Source of the DNA: an uncultured Acidimicrobiales bacterium | GTDB taxonomy: Bacteria; Actinomycetota; Acidimicrobiia; Acidimicrobiales; SZUA-35 | Direction of reading: 5' to 3' | Length of the DNA stretch: 62,941 nt | NCBI GenBank assembly: GCA_937925335.1 | Contig: CALEWY010000061.1 | Span: 1 to 62,941, forward strand | Shown here: positions 51,568-60,178 of the stretch, piece after piece | Numbering within the stretch: position 1 is the stretch's first letter | Layout of the letters: each line of letters opens with the position of its first letter | Program-made: the position numbers and the translations under genes | Notes under the pieces: generated by a model | Databases searched by the model: none | The model's input: only the letters and a program-made list of their open reading frames with translations | What the model was told of the DNA's origin: nothing

Positions 51568-53142
51568 CTACCGAAGAGAGCGCCGCAGCTGCACGCCGAC
51601 CTGATCGACGGCGATGGTCAAGGCGACGAGTGCCAATACTGCGCCGCTCACGGCCCGGAAGTCACGGGCGACGAGATGGTCGTTGATGAGCACTCCGAGG
51701 CCACCGGCGCCAACCACTCCGACCACCACAGTTTCGCGGACGATCACCTCCCATCGGTAGAGCGCCAGGGCAACGAGCCGAGGGGCGGCGCCCGGGAGAG
51801 CTGCATAGAGAAAGGCGGCGATCGGCGAGGCTCCGGTTGCCGTGAGCTGATCGACGGGACCCGTCTCCTGATCTTCGAACACATCGGCGAACAAACGCCC
51901 GACAACGCCGAGGTTGTAGAGGCCAAGCCCGACCGCTCCCGGCCACAGTCCAGGGAACAAGACGAGCACAGCCAGGAACACCCAAATGGGAGCGGGCACC
52001 GCCCGGGCGAGCAGCAGCAGGATTCGCATCGCGAACCCAGCAATCTTGGACGGGGCTGAAGACGATCGGTCTGGTCGACGACGAGCAACCACCGCCGCGG
52101 CGAGCCCTCCGACAGCAGCGATCACGAGTGCGAGAATCGACAGGGCGAGGGTGTCGATCAGCGCCGATCCGAGGCCGGACCAACCACGTGGGCCCAAGCG
52201 TGGTCGGACGAGTTCACTCAGGAGATCGGCGGCGAGCGTGCGGCTTCGTTCGGACCACAGGAGTGTTGGGTCGAGGCGAACCCAAGCGGCGGCGGCTGGG
52301 ATGGCGATCGCCACGGCGATGATCGACGAGCGGCCGATCGACGCGTCGTTTGATGATCGTTGAGATCGTCGAACGGCTGAGGACCAGCGGTCGATCAGTC
52401 CGCTGAGAATCATGAGGGCGGCGATGAGGGTCCAGATCTCTTCGTAACGGAGGCTCTCGAAACTCAGATCGAGCTGGAAGCCGAGGCCCCCGACGCCAAC
52501 GACACCGAGCACGGCGGCGGATCGCACGGCGCATTCGAATCGGTAGAAGCTGTAAGCCAGTACGTCTCGCTGGACGAGAGGCGTCGTTCCATAGAGCAAG
52601 GCACTGAGACGCCCGGCGCCAGTTGCTCGCAGCTGGCGAAACGCTGAGCGGTCGGTCTCGTCGAGCGCTTCGGCGAGCACCTTGGCGGTGACCGCGCCGA
52701 AAGGAACGCCGATGGCGAAGACCGCAACGAGCGGATCGAAGCCGAAGATCTGCACGAGGAGCAGAGCCCAGATCACCTCGTGGATGGCTCGAGGCACGGC
52801 AAACGCCGCTTCGACGAACGCCCGCAATCGATGGTCACCCCACACCAGCTCCGACGTGGCAAGCGCGCCGAGTATCCCGATCATCACGGCCAGGGCAGTG
52901 CCGAGCAGCGCATAGGCCAGCGTGACGATCGACGCGTCGAGTGTGAGTCGGACGAACTCGACGCCAAGCTCCGGCCGGGCGATGGCAGCCCAGAACTCGC
53001 CGAGGTTTGGCCATCCTCGTCCGTTGACGATGTCGTCGGTGATCCCAGCTCGCCACGTGGCCCAGGCGAACGCCGCTCCGAGGAGGATCAGGGTGCGATG
53101 ACGGTCGCCGAGGGTTCTCCGCTGGGCCAGGGCGCTGGCCAT
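51568..53142 (-). CDS. Phosphonate-type ABC permease, two PhnE domains fused
   Basis: 524 residues from ATG 53142. Two binding-protein-dependent permease domains lie in tandem: about 1-255 (with GVGGLGFQLDLSFESLRYEEIW) and about 290-524 (with GAGGLGVLINDHLVARDFRAV). Each has an EAA-like loop (AFRQLRATGAGRLSALLYGTTP; QLTATGASPIAAFLYAALPG). PhnE is normally one domain of about 270 residues that dimerises. It follows the ATPase gene by one base. Substrate probably phosphonate, phosphite or phosphate ester. Confidence 0.85.
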   Translation of the reverse strand: MASALAQRRTLGDRHRTLILLGAAFAWATWRAGITDDIVNGRGWPNLGEFWAAIARPELGVEFVRLTLDASIVTLAYALLGTALAVMIGILGALATSELVWGDHRLRAFVEAAFAVPRAIHEVIWALLLVQIFGFDPLVAVFAIGVPFGAVTAKVLAEALDETDRSAFRQLRATGAGRLSALLYGTTPLVQRDVLAYSFYRFECAVRSAAVLGVVGVGGLGFQLDLSFESLRYEEIWTLIAALMILSGLIDRWSSAVRRSQRSSNDASIGRSSIIAVAIAIPAAAAWVRLDPTLLWSERSRTLAADLLSELVRPRLGPRGWSGLGSALIDTLALSILALVIAAVGGLAAAVVARRRPDRSSSAPSKIAGFAMRILLLLARAVPAPIWVFLAVLVLFPGLWPGAVGLGLYNLGVVGRLFADVFEDQETGPVDQLTATGASPIAAFLYAALPGAAPRLVALALYRWEVIVRETVVVGVVGAGGLGVLINDHLVARDFRAVSGAVLALVALTIAVDQVGVQLRRSLR

Positions 53143-53143
53143 G

Positions 53144-53959
53144 TCAGCCGTCTTCGTTGAGAGCGCCGTTTGGCGCGATGCCGGAAGCTTGGCGCTCGTA
53201 GAGCTGATCGATCTCGGCCTGATCGAGCTCGGAGCTCGCCCGATCGAACACGATTCGTCCCGCATCGATGCCGATCACTCGATCGAGGTGGCGGACCGCG
53301 AGAGCCGGGTCGTGCACGCTGGCGATCACGGTCCGGTTGCCGACCTGAGAACACAGCTCGGCCATCACAACATCGGCCAATTCGGGGTCGACCGACGACG
53401 TTGGTTCGTCGGCGAGCAGGAGATCTGGTTCTTGGATGAGGGCTCGAGCGACAGCGACACGTTGTTGCTGCCCGCCGGAAAGATCGCCGGTGCGAGCCGA
53501 CATCCGATCGTCGAGGCGAAGGGCGGCAAGCACCGTTCGGACGCGCTCGACCTCGAAGGGCCGCACAAGGGAGCGGATCGCTCGGCGTCGACTCCACGAA
53601 CCGAGCCGTCCGCCGTTCACCGCGTGCACAACCTTGAGTGAGGGCACGAGCGCGAGGTCTTGACCGACGATGCCGATGCGGCGAGCGACTCGGCGGCGCG
53701 CTCGTTCGTCGGCTGATCCGCGATCGACGCCGAGCGTTTCGACTCGTCCGTCGCTGACTCGGACCAATCCTGACGCAACACCGAGGAGTGATGTCTTGCC
53801 ACCACCGCTCGGGCCGATGAGCGCGACTCGCTCACCCGCTCCAACTCGGAGACTGAGATCGTCGAGCGCCACGACCGAACCGAAGCGAAGCGAGCCGTAG
53901 CGAACGGAGACGCGCTCAAACCGGAGCACGTCTCGATTCGCCGAGGCATCAGTCTTCAT
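53144..53959 (-). CDS. phnC: Phosphonate-type ABC transporter ATPase
   Basis: 271 residues from ATG 53959; GTG 53971 is possible but lies in the tandem repeat. Walker A LIGPSGGGKTS near residue 48, signature LSGGQQQRVAVARAL near 160, Walker B DLLLADEPTSSVDP near 180, H-loop SVHDPA. It powers the fused permease downstream. It is separated from the binding-protein gene by a 14-bp tandem array. Confidence 0.85.
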   Translation of the reverse strand: MKTDASANRDVLRFERVSVRYGSLRFGSVVALDDLSLRVGAGERVALIGPSGGGKTSLLGVASGLVRVSDGRVETLGVDRGSADERARRRVARRIGIVGQDLALVPSLKVVHAVNGGRLGSWSRRRAIRSLVRPFEVERVRTVLAALRLDDRMSARTGDLSGGQQQRVAVARALIQEPDLLLADEPTSSVDPELADVVMAELCSQVGNRTVIASVHDPALAVRHLDRVIGIDAGRIVFDRASSELDQAEIDQLYERQASGIAPNGALNEDG

Positions 53960-53970
53960 GCGGCTGTGCA

Positions 53971-54056
53971 CACTTCGCTGGGGTCATTGCGCTGGGGTCA
54001 TTGCTCTGGGGTCATTGCTCTGTGGTCACTGCGCTCTGGGGTCATTGCGCTGTGGT
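53971..54056 (-). repeat. Six-unit tandem repeat between binding-protein and ATPase genes
   Basis: Units of 14 bp (one of 16) with consensus CATTGCGCTGGGGT on the plus strand fill 86 bp exactly from the phnD-like stop to just before the ATPase start. On the transcribed strand each unit reads ACCCCAGCGCAATG. No strong hairpin is evident. Confidence 0.85.
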
Positions 54057-55012
54057 CAGCGGATGAGGCCGGTCTCACGACCGACCGATTCGATCGCCTC
54101 GTAGTTGGCGTTCTCGGTGACGATGAACGAACCGGCACCGAACAACTCGAGGATCGCTGCGTGATCGGGATCGTTCTCGTCGAGACCGGTCAGCGCTGCG
54201 GTGAGGTCGTCGGTGAATCCTTCGCCGAGTCGCTCATCGAGATCGGGCTGGGCCACCCAGTGGTAATCGAAGTAGGTCGGCGTTCGGAAGATCTCGATGA
54301 CTTCGTCGGTGTCGACCACCCCCTCGGCCACCCGGGCATCCCACACCTGTGAATTGAGCGCTCCGACTTCGAAGCTGCCTGCGCTGACGACTTCGATCGT
54401 GGCGTCGTGGCTGCCGGAAAAGCCCGGCTGGCCGGCGAAGTCAGCCTCTGCATCGATGCCAGCTTGCGACAAGAACGACTGCGGCATGAGTCGGCCGGAT
54501 GTGGAGGATTCCGATCCGAACGTGAAGGACCGGCCGGCGAGAACGGAGAGCCCGTCAACGCTGTCGATCGCTTCGATGCCACTGTCGGCTCGGGCGATGA
54601 AGACCGAGGTGAAATTCTCGTCGATGTCGCGCTGGGCGATGGCGTTCGCGCCGTCGACTTCGAGACGAGCCTGCACGCCGGTGAGACCGCCGAACCAGAC
54701 CGCGTCGAGATCACCAACACGGAAGCCGGTCACGGCTCCGGTGTATTCGGTCACCGGAACGTATTCGACGGTGAGGCCGGGGATCTCGGCTTCGAGATAG
54801 TCGGACAGAAGTCCGTAGGTGCGCTGGAGGCGTTCGGGGTCTTGGTCGGGAATGGCACCAACTCTGAGAACCCGGGGCTCATCGGACTCTGCCGATTCTG
54901 CTCCAGTCTGACCCGCTTCGTCTGGACTCGACGCACAGGAGGCGGCGACCAGGAGCAGGGTCAGGATCGTAACGAAGGCTCGCCAACTGGCGAGCTGGTG
55001 GCGGGAAGTCAT
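54056..55012 (-). CDS. Phosphate/phosphonate-type ABC substrate-binding lipoprotein (PhnD-like)
   Basis: 318 residues from ATG 55012; GGCGGAGG sits 6 bp upstream, which decides against TTG 55018. Lipobox VAASC near residue 25. The body has VGAIPDQDPERLQRTYGLLSD, VTEYTGAVTGFRVGDLDAVWFGG and SFTFGSESSTSG, the PhnD/PtxB pattern, where the SSTSG loop binds the phosphonate group. It leads the transporter unit. Confidence 0.85.
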   Translation of the reverse strand: MTSRHQLASWRAFVTILTLLLVAASCASSPDEAGQTGAESAESDEPRVLRVGAIPDQDPERLQRTYGLLSDYLEAEIPGLTVEYVPVTEYTGAVTGFRVGDLDAVWFGGLTGVQARLEVDGANAIAQRDIDENFTSVFIARADSGIEAIDSVDGLSVLAGRSFTFGSESSTSGRLMPQSFLSQAGIDAEADFAGQPGFSGSHDATIEVVSAGSFEVGALNSQVWDARVAEGVVDTDEVIEIFRTPTYFDYHWVAQPDLDERLGEGFTDDLTAALTGLDENDPDHAAILELFGAGSFIVTENANYEAIESVGRETGLIR

Positions 55013-55181
55013 AGACAACCTCCGCCGAGTGTGCGGGGCATGGTTGTACCTCGGGTGTCGGATAGGAATCGAGGAGGATAACCACGCCGAGTTGACTGAG
55101 ATTCCTCTCCCCCAGGGGTTTCTGCGTCAGCCCTGGTCAGGCGTTCGGATTCGTGCGCAGGCCGCTCGGACCCGCTTTGCG

Positions 55182-55229
55182 AACTTGCGTCGGCACCGTG
55201 CGACCTGGCGCACTGCGGCCCCGCAGATT
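55182..55229 (+). repeat. 48-bp palindromic repeat, copy 2 (degenerate)
   Basis: It begins AACTTGCGTCGG like copy 1 and keeps the core GTGCGACCTGGCGCAC, but the right arm is decayed (CCCCGCAGATT). It lies in the 297-bp divergent gap between the PhnD-like gene and the amidohydrolase gene. Confidence 0.6.
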
Positions 55230-55309
55230 CACCGGGCGAGCTGTTCGGACGGACCTTTCTTGGCGCGCCGGCCTTGCTCGGGCGCCCCAGGTTCTGGCAG
55301 CGTGGCCCC

Positions 55310-56494
55310 ATGCCGTATGCATCGGGACGCATCTACCACGACGCCGACAGCCACATCATGGAGCCGCGCGATTGGCTCCAAGAACACGCTGCACCGGAGT
55401 GGCGAGACCGCATGCCATTGCTCGGCACTTCCGCGATCGGGGCGCCGGAGGGTGCGCCACCGGTCGATTGGAAGGCGGCGACCTGTCCGCTCCACACCGA
55501 CCCCGAGTATCGAGCGGACGAGTCGCAGCTCATGTTGCGCAAGAACTACGACGCGGTTGGATCGTTCGAGCGTGATCATCGATCTCAAGCGCTGGATCAG
55601 CTCGGGTTCGCCAGCCAGTTCGTCTACAACACGTGGGCGAGCGGCGTGTTGCAATCGGCCGAACACGGCATGGATCACGACCTCACCTACGCCATGGCCG
55701 ATGCGCACAACCGAGGCATGCTCCATTTCTGCTCGGTCGATGAGCGACTGCTGAGCGTTTGTTACGTGCCCCTCGCCGACCCTGCTCGAGCGGTTGAGAC
55801 CGCTCGCCAAGCGATCGCCGATGGGGCGAAAGCGCTGATGATCGCGTCGGCGTGTCCGCGAACGCACTCGCCGAGCCACATCGATCTCGACCCGGTGTGG
55901 GCTGCCGCCGCAGAGGCCGGCGTGCCGATCGTGATGCACGTTGGCGGTGGCGGCGAGCTGTTGTCGCCGAGCTATTTCGTCAACGGTCTGCCCGAGGTGC
56001 CCGACTTCCATGGCGGCGCCGAGAACTTCCGATCGATCGATTACATGGCGATCCCGGTGAACCCGATGCAGACGACCGCCACGATGATTTTCGACGGTGT
56101 GTTCGACCGCCACGAGAACCTGCGCCTCGGCATCATCGAGCAGGGCGCCAGTTGGCTGCCCGGTTGGATGCGCTACATGGATTCCGCCTACGGAGCCTTC
56201 TCGAAGAACGAGGATCGGTTGAAGGCGTTGTCGGCGAAACCGAGCGAGATCGTTCGCCGACAGGTGCGAGTCACGCCCTATCCCCATGAAGACACGGGTT
56301 GGATCATCAAGAACTCGGGCCCCGAGATCTGCATGTTCTCGTCGGACTACCCGCACGTGGAAGGCGGCCGAAACCCGCTGAAACGCTTTGGCGAATCGGT
56401 CGAGGGCTGCACCGACGAAGAACTCGAGCGCTTCTACTCGCTGAACATGGTCGACCTCATGGGCGCCTCCATGCCCGCCGGCCTACCTGCCTAG
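55310..56494 (+). CDS. Amidohydrolase-2 family metal-dependent hydrolase
   Basis: 394 residues from ATG 55310. The N-terminal metal motif is modified to DADSHIMEP (D-x-D-x-H), then PIVMHVGGGGE near residue 207, LRLGIIEQGASWLPGW near 270 and the C-terminal Asp in FSSDYPHVEGG near 345. This matches amidohydrolase-2 decarboxylases/hydrolases such as ACMSD relatives. Substrate unknown. Three 48-bp repeats follow. Confidence 0.82.
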   Translation: MPYASGRIYHDADSHIMEPRDWLQEHAAPEWRDRMPLLGTSAIGAPEGAPPVDWKAATCPLHTDPEYRADESQLMLRKNYDAVGSFERDHRSQALDQLGFASQFVYNTWASGVLQSAEHGMDHDLTYAMADAHNRGMLHFCSVDERLLSVCYVPLADPARAVETARQAIADGAKALMIASACPRTHSPSHIDLDPVWAAAAEAGVPIVMHVGGGGELLSPSYFVNGLPEVPDFHGGAENFRSIDYMAIPVNPMQTTATMIFDGVFDRHENLRLGIIEQGASWLPGWMRYMDSAYGAFSKNEDRLKALSAKPSEIVRRQVRVTPYPHEDTGWIIKNSGPEICMFSSDYPHVEGGRNPLKRFGESVEGCTDEELERFYSLNMVDLMGASMPAGLPA

Positions 56495-56530
56495 CTGCAC
56501 CCGGCAGCGTCCGGACGCGCCCGATCCGCC

Positions 56531-56578
56531 AACTTGCGTCGGCGCCGAGTGCCCCACCGCACCAAACCGACGCACGTT
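56531..56578 (+). repeat. 48-bp palindromic repeat, copy 3
   Basis: AACTTGCGTCGG ... CCGACGCACGTT; arms pair at 11 of 12 positions. The core (CGCCGAGTGCCCCACCGC) is the same in copies 3, 4 and 5. Confidence 0.85.
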
Positions 56579-56630
56579 CCCAAAGCGGGCGCGGTAGACG
56601 CACATCAGCCTCCCGGGAGCGCTGGCGGCC

Positions 56631-56678
56631 AACTTGTGTCGGCGCCGAGTGCCCCACCGCACCAAACCGACGCACGTT
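56631..56678 (+). repeat. 48-bp palindromic repeat, copy 4
   Basis: Identical to copy 3 except T for C in AACTTGTGTCGG, a G-U-compatible change in the stem. Confidence 0.85.
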
Positions 56679-56713
56679 CCCCGCCGACGCCCCCGAGCCG
56701 CCCCCGAGCCGCC

Positions 56714-56761
56714 AACTTGCGTCGGCGCCGAGTGCCCCACCGCACCAAACCGACGCACGTT
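56714..56761 (+). repeat. 48-bp palindromic repeat, copy 5
   Basis: Identical to copy 3 over 48 bp. The gaps between copies 3-4 and 4-5 are 52 and 35 bp and share little with each other. Confidence 0.85.
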
Positions 56762-56941
56762 CAAAAGCATCGCCACCACGTGTGTCAGTCCGAGACCTTT
56801 ACCTCGGCGACATCAACTCTGATGACTTCTGCATCACGCCAAAGGACGACAGAGGTGTCTCCCTGAAGGAATACGCCAACTAGCGACGCGGTCCGGCACC
56901 TCACGCCCAGGAGTTCGTTGGTCGGTCGAGCGAGAGGTCCG
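56762..56941 (+). other. Intergenic tail with a possible gene remnant
   Basis: After copy 5 a frame reads RDLYLGDINSDDFCITPKDD and ends KEYAN at TAG 56881-56883. It looks protein-like in composition but has no start of its own and runs through the repeats upstream. It may be a decayed 3' gene end. Nothing else is seen before the SDR stop at 56942. Confidence 0.3.
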
Positions 56942-57757
56942 CTAGCCGCGGCCGACGAAGGGCATGGCGTTGGCCATCACGGTCATGTCGAACACGTTCG
57001 CTTCCGGAGGAAGTGAGGCCATGTAGACCACGGCGTTCGCTGCGTGTTCGACTGCGATCGTTGCCTCCACTCGCACCGTTCCATCCGGCTGCAGCACACC
57101 ACCTGCCATCTTGTCGCCCATCTCTGAGCTGATGTTGCCGAGGTTGAGCTGACCGCACGTGATCCCGATGTCCCTGCCGTCGAGCGAGAGCGACTTCGTG
57201 AGGCCAGTCAACGCGTGTTTTGTCGCGGTGTAGGGGGCTGAGAACGGCCGGGGTGTCGTCGCGGAGATGGAGCCGTTGTTAATGATCCGGCCGCCCTGCG
57301 GGGTCTGCTTCCTCATCTGTGCGAACGCAGCGCGTGCACACAAGAACGAGCCGGTGAGGTTGACCGCCACAACGTTCATCCACACCTCGACGTCCAGTTC
57401 GTCGACCGGCACTGCGGGTGCGCCCAACCCCGCGTTGTTGAACAACAGATCGAGCCGACCGAACCGTTCGATGGTCGTCGCGAAGAGATGGTCGACAGCG
57501 TTCGGGTCCGATACGTCGCCAGGCACCGCGAGAACGTCACCATCGATCTCGGCGACCGCATCGTCGAGCGCTGCTTCATCGCGCCCAGAGATCGCCACCT
57601 TCCAACCGGTTTCGGCGAGCGCTCGGGCCGAGGCCAAGCCGATGCCCTTCCCACCGCCGGTCACGATCGCAACGCGTTCTGGAGTGATGGGCTCTGTCTT
57701 GACGCGTTCTGTGTTGATGGGTTCTCCGTCCTCGGGCTCTGCGCTCATCTCCGTCAT
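56942..57757 (-). CDS. Short-chain dehydrogenase/reductase
   Basis: 271 residues from ATG 57757, overlapping the preceding stop as TGATG; an upstream start at 57778 is less likely. After a 25-residue acidic lead, [19 protein letters not shown] is the cofactor motif. NNAGLG, the Ser in [10 protein letters not shown] and YTATKHAL complete the SDR set. It is coupled to a hydroxypyruvate-isomerase-like gene, suggesting a short oxidation-isomerisation pathway. Confidence 0.87.
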   Translation of the reverse strand: MTEMSAEPEDGEPINTERVKTEPITPERVAIVTGGGKGIGLASARALAETGWKVAISGRDEAALDDAVAEIDGDVLAVPGDVSDPNAVDHLFATTIERFGRLDLLFNNAGLGAPAVPVDELDVEVWMNVVAVNLTGSFLCARAAFAQMRKQTPQGGRIINNGSISATTPRPFSAPYTATKHALTGLTKSLSLDGRDIGITCGQLNLGNISSEMGDKMAGGVLQPDGTVRVEATIAVEHAANAVVYMASLPPEANVFDMTVMANAMPFVGRG

Positions 57758-58518
57758 CACAGCATCTCCTTCAGCCATCCGAGACCTTCCTCCACGCCAC
57801 CGGCCGGGTGATATTCAGCGCCGACCCAACCGTCGTATCCAACCTCGTCGAGCAGGGCGAAGATCGCTCGGTAGTCGACCTCACCAGTGTTGGGTTCGGT
57901 TCGTTGTGGCACCGAGGCGACCTGAACGTGGCCGAGCAGCGAAGCATGGCGCCTCAATCGCTCGGCGAGTGCTCCTTGGTCGGTCTGGGTGTGAAAACAG
58001 TCGACCATCAGTTTCATGTTCGGGGCATCGACCGCTTCGATGATCGACACGGCGTGTTCGACCGTGTTGAGGAAGTAGCCGGGGACGGCGCTGACGCTCA
58101 GCGGCTCGATCACGATGTTGATGCCGCTCGCTTCGACTCTGGAACATGCGTAGGCCAGGTTCGTCCGGAAGGTCTGCTCGGCGTCGGCTCCGGAGACTCG
58201 ACCGGCGATGATGCTCACGTACGAGGCCCCGACGACTTCGCCATACGCGATCGCTTCGTCGATGAGTTCACGCGCTTCGGCTTCACGGCCAGGGCGAGCA
58301 CACACCCCGAAGCCCTCAAGGCCGTCGGGTCCCAAGCCGGTGTTCAGCCCAACCAGTGTCACGTCGTGTTCAGTGAGCTGAGCGGCAACGTCGTGTGCCG
58401 CATGGTCATAGGGGTAGTGGACCTCGACGGCGGTGAATCCAGCCGCTGCTGCTCGGTCGATCCGTTGCGGTAGCGGAAGGTCAGCCCACAAGAATCCGAG
58501 GTTGGCAGAGATCTTCAC
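57757..58518 (-). CDS. Hydroxypyruvate-isomerase-like TIM-barrel protein
   Basis: 253 residues from GTG 58518 ([11 protein letters not shown]). The pattern of [20 protein letters not shown] near residue 20, [16 protein letters not shown] near 140 (Glu), [15 protein letters not shown] near 170 and [11 protein letters not shown] near the end is that of Hyi/xylose-isomerase-like proteins with a Glu/Asp/His metal site. It interconverts hydroxypyruvate and tartronate semialdehyde in characterised members. The open frame upstream of 58518 is not supported. Confidence 0.8.
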   Translation of the reverse strand: MKISANLGFLWADLPLPQRIDRAAAAGFTAVEVHYPYDHAAHDVAAQLTEHDVTLVGLNTGLGPDGLEGFGVCARPGREAEARELIDEAIAYGEVVGASYVSIIAGRVSGADAEQTFRTNLAYACSRVEASGINIVIEPLSVSAVPGYFLNTVEHAVSIIEAVDAPNMKLMVDCFHTQTDQGALAERLRRHASLLGHVQVASVPQRTEPNTGEVDYRAIFALLDEVGYDGWVGAEYHPAGGVEEGLGWLKEML

Positions 58519-58617
58519 CACGCTGGAGTCTGTCGCCTCAAGCCAACCGAAGCCAGATCGTCGCCAACGTACAACGACGCGAATCAAAACCGTGGCGTCG
58601 ATGCCGACGATGAAGCC

Positions 58618-60096
58618 ATGGAGTCAACTCCGACCAAGCCAGACCCAATTGCTGTTCTTGCGCATCCGGTGGTCATTGCTTCGTTGGTCGGATGGTTGAT
58701 CAACGACTGGGTTCTCAAGGCAAGGCTCGGCAGCGAAGTCACCGGGAAGCTGTCCGACGTCTTTGCCATGGTTGTGTTCCCGCTGCTCATCGCAGTCGTC
58801 GCCGGCCGAGTGAGCAAGCACCCGCTCCGGTGGGGGCTCGCCATCAACACGGTGTTCTTCGCCGCCATCAACCTGTTCGCATCAGCAGATTCGTTCGTCG
58901 AGCAAACCCTCAACCTCGTGGTCAAATCGCGGCTCACGATGGACCCAACGGACCTCGCGGTCCTCCCCGTTATGGCCGTCGCCGCGATCGTCTGGCGGCG
59001 CGTCCACGAATCGTCGAGCGACGCACGACGGACTGCTCGGCAGCGTGTCGGCCGCTTCGTGTTCGCTGCTGGAGCTGTGACCTGCCTGGCAACGAGTGCC
59101 CCTGAAGCAACTCGAAGCGCACCACACTCAGGATCAACTCTGCTCACCGCTGAGAATCCGACCGTGACCATGCCGCTCGAGTACGACCTCAACGGCAACC
59201 CGAATCCAGACCTCGACGTCACCATGACACTCACGGCCTACGGCCCCGGTGACGGAGGCAACGTTTCCAATTTCAACACGGTGGAGTGGAACGCCACGCC
59301 CAGTCAGTTGTCGTTCAACTTGATCGACCCGTCGTGGGCTCCGGTTCACGTCGAGTGGAGAGTTGAGGCTCTCGGTGAGACTCCGGACTGCGGCATCTTC
59401 CGATGCAGCGACGCTGCTGAGGCCACGCTGTCGATCGAGGTGCCACCGCTCGCATCGAAGCCAGTGCCCGATCACCGAGTCGACGTGCCCCCGACGGACG
59501 GCGGAGAGTACTCGCTCGCCTTGATCACGTTCGTCGTCGACGCAGCCGATCCGCCAACGCTGGAGCTGCCTGATCGAGGTTCGGTCTGGGTAGAACTCGA
59601 TGACCGTCAGCTGACGCGTCAAGACCGCACACGGACATGGCCGATCCCGATTCCCAACGGGTGCTCCGATCCCTGTCGAGTAACCGTGCCCGTCATCTAC
59701 TCCAGTGACGAGACGGCGAGCTTTGGAGTGTTCGGGACTCTTCGATCATTCGACATTGAGACGCCACCGCTCGTCGAAACGAGCACCGAGCTCATGATTC
59801 CTGTCGACGAGATCCCGGTCGGTGCCCAAGCTCGACAGACGTTCTGCCTCCGCGCCGATCGCTTCGGCTCCGTTGCCGAGAACCTTGCGATCGCTGGCCT
59901 CAGGGCGAGCTTCGACCCGCAAGCCACAACCCGTCTGGAGGTGAGCACGATCAACGATCAGGGCTGCTTGGCGACCGACTCGGTGTGGTTCGGACCTGAT
60001 GACCTCTCCGAACAGGAGCAACTCATCATCACCGGCGTTGTGCGGACGACCGAAGACAACGCCCCAGAGAATTTCGAGATCGTGCTCATCGAATAG
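58618..60096 (+). CDS. Membrane protein with exported beta-rich C-terminal region
   Basis: 492 residues. Residues 1-160 hold about four membrane segments with HPVVIASLVGWLINDWVLK and SEVTGKLSDVFAMVVFP, a pattern I recall from uncharacterised bacterial membrane proteins (NDxxLK ... TGKLSDFAG). Residues 165-492 are beta-rich and contain two Cys-pair patterns (CGIFRCSD; NGCSDPCRV), suggesting disulfides outside the membrane. Function unknown. It is divergent from the isomerase-like gene. Confidence 0.7.
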   Translation: MESTPTKPDPIAVLAHPVVIASLVGWLINDWVLKARLGSEVTGKLSDVFAMVVFPLLIAVVAGRVSKHPLRWGLAINTVFFAAINLFASADSFVEQTLNLVVKSRLTMDPTDLAVLPVMAVAAIVWRRVHESSSDARRTARQRVGRFVFAAGAVTCLATSAPEATRSAPHSGSTLLTAENPTVTMPLEYDLNGNPNPDLDVTMTLTAYGPGDGGNVSNFNTVEWNATPSQLSFNLIDPSWAPVHVEWRVEALGETPDCGIFRCSDAAEATLSIEVPPLASKPVPDHRVDVPPTDGGEYSLALITFVVDAADPPTLELPDRGSVWVELDDRQLTRQDRTRTWPIPIPNGCSDPCRVTVPVIYSSDETASFGVFGTLRSFDIETPPLVETSTELMIPVDEIPVGAQARQTFCLRADRFGSVAENLAIAGLRASFDPQATTRLEVSTINDQGCLATDSVWFGPDDLSEQEQLIITGVVRTTEDNAPENFEIVLIE

Positions 60097-60178
60097 GCCG
60101 TCGAAGGCGTGCTCGCGGCACGAACCAAGCCACGCGAGTTCACCAGCGCTGACACCGGGCCGGCCAAGCCTCGGCGGA

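Noticed and set aside
56531-56761. Possible CRISPR array
   Set aside because: There are only three close copies. The unit is a long hairpin of 48 bp, spacers are 52 and 35 bp, isolated copies lie kilobases away, and there are no cas genes.
56483-56866. Small proteins with repeated RRRVPHRTKPTH or RFGAVGHSAPTQVG segments
   Set aside because: They are translations of the 48-bp non-coding repeats, in both strands and several frames.
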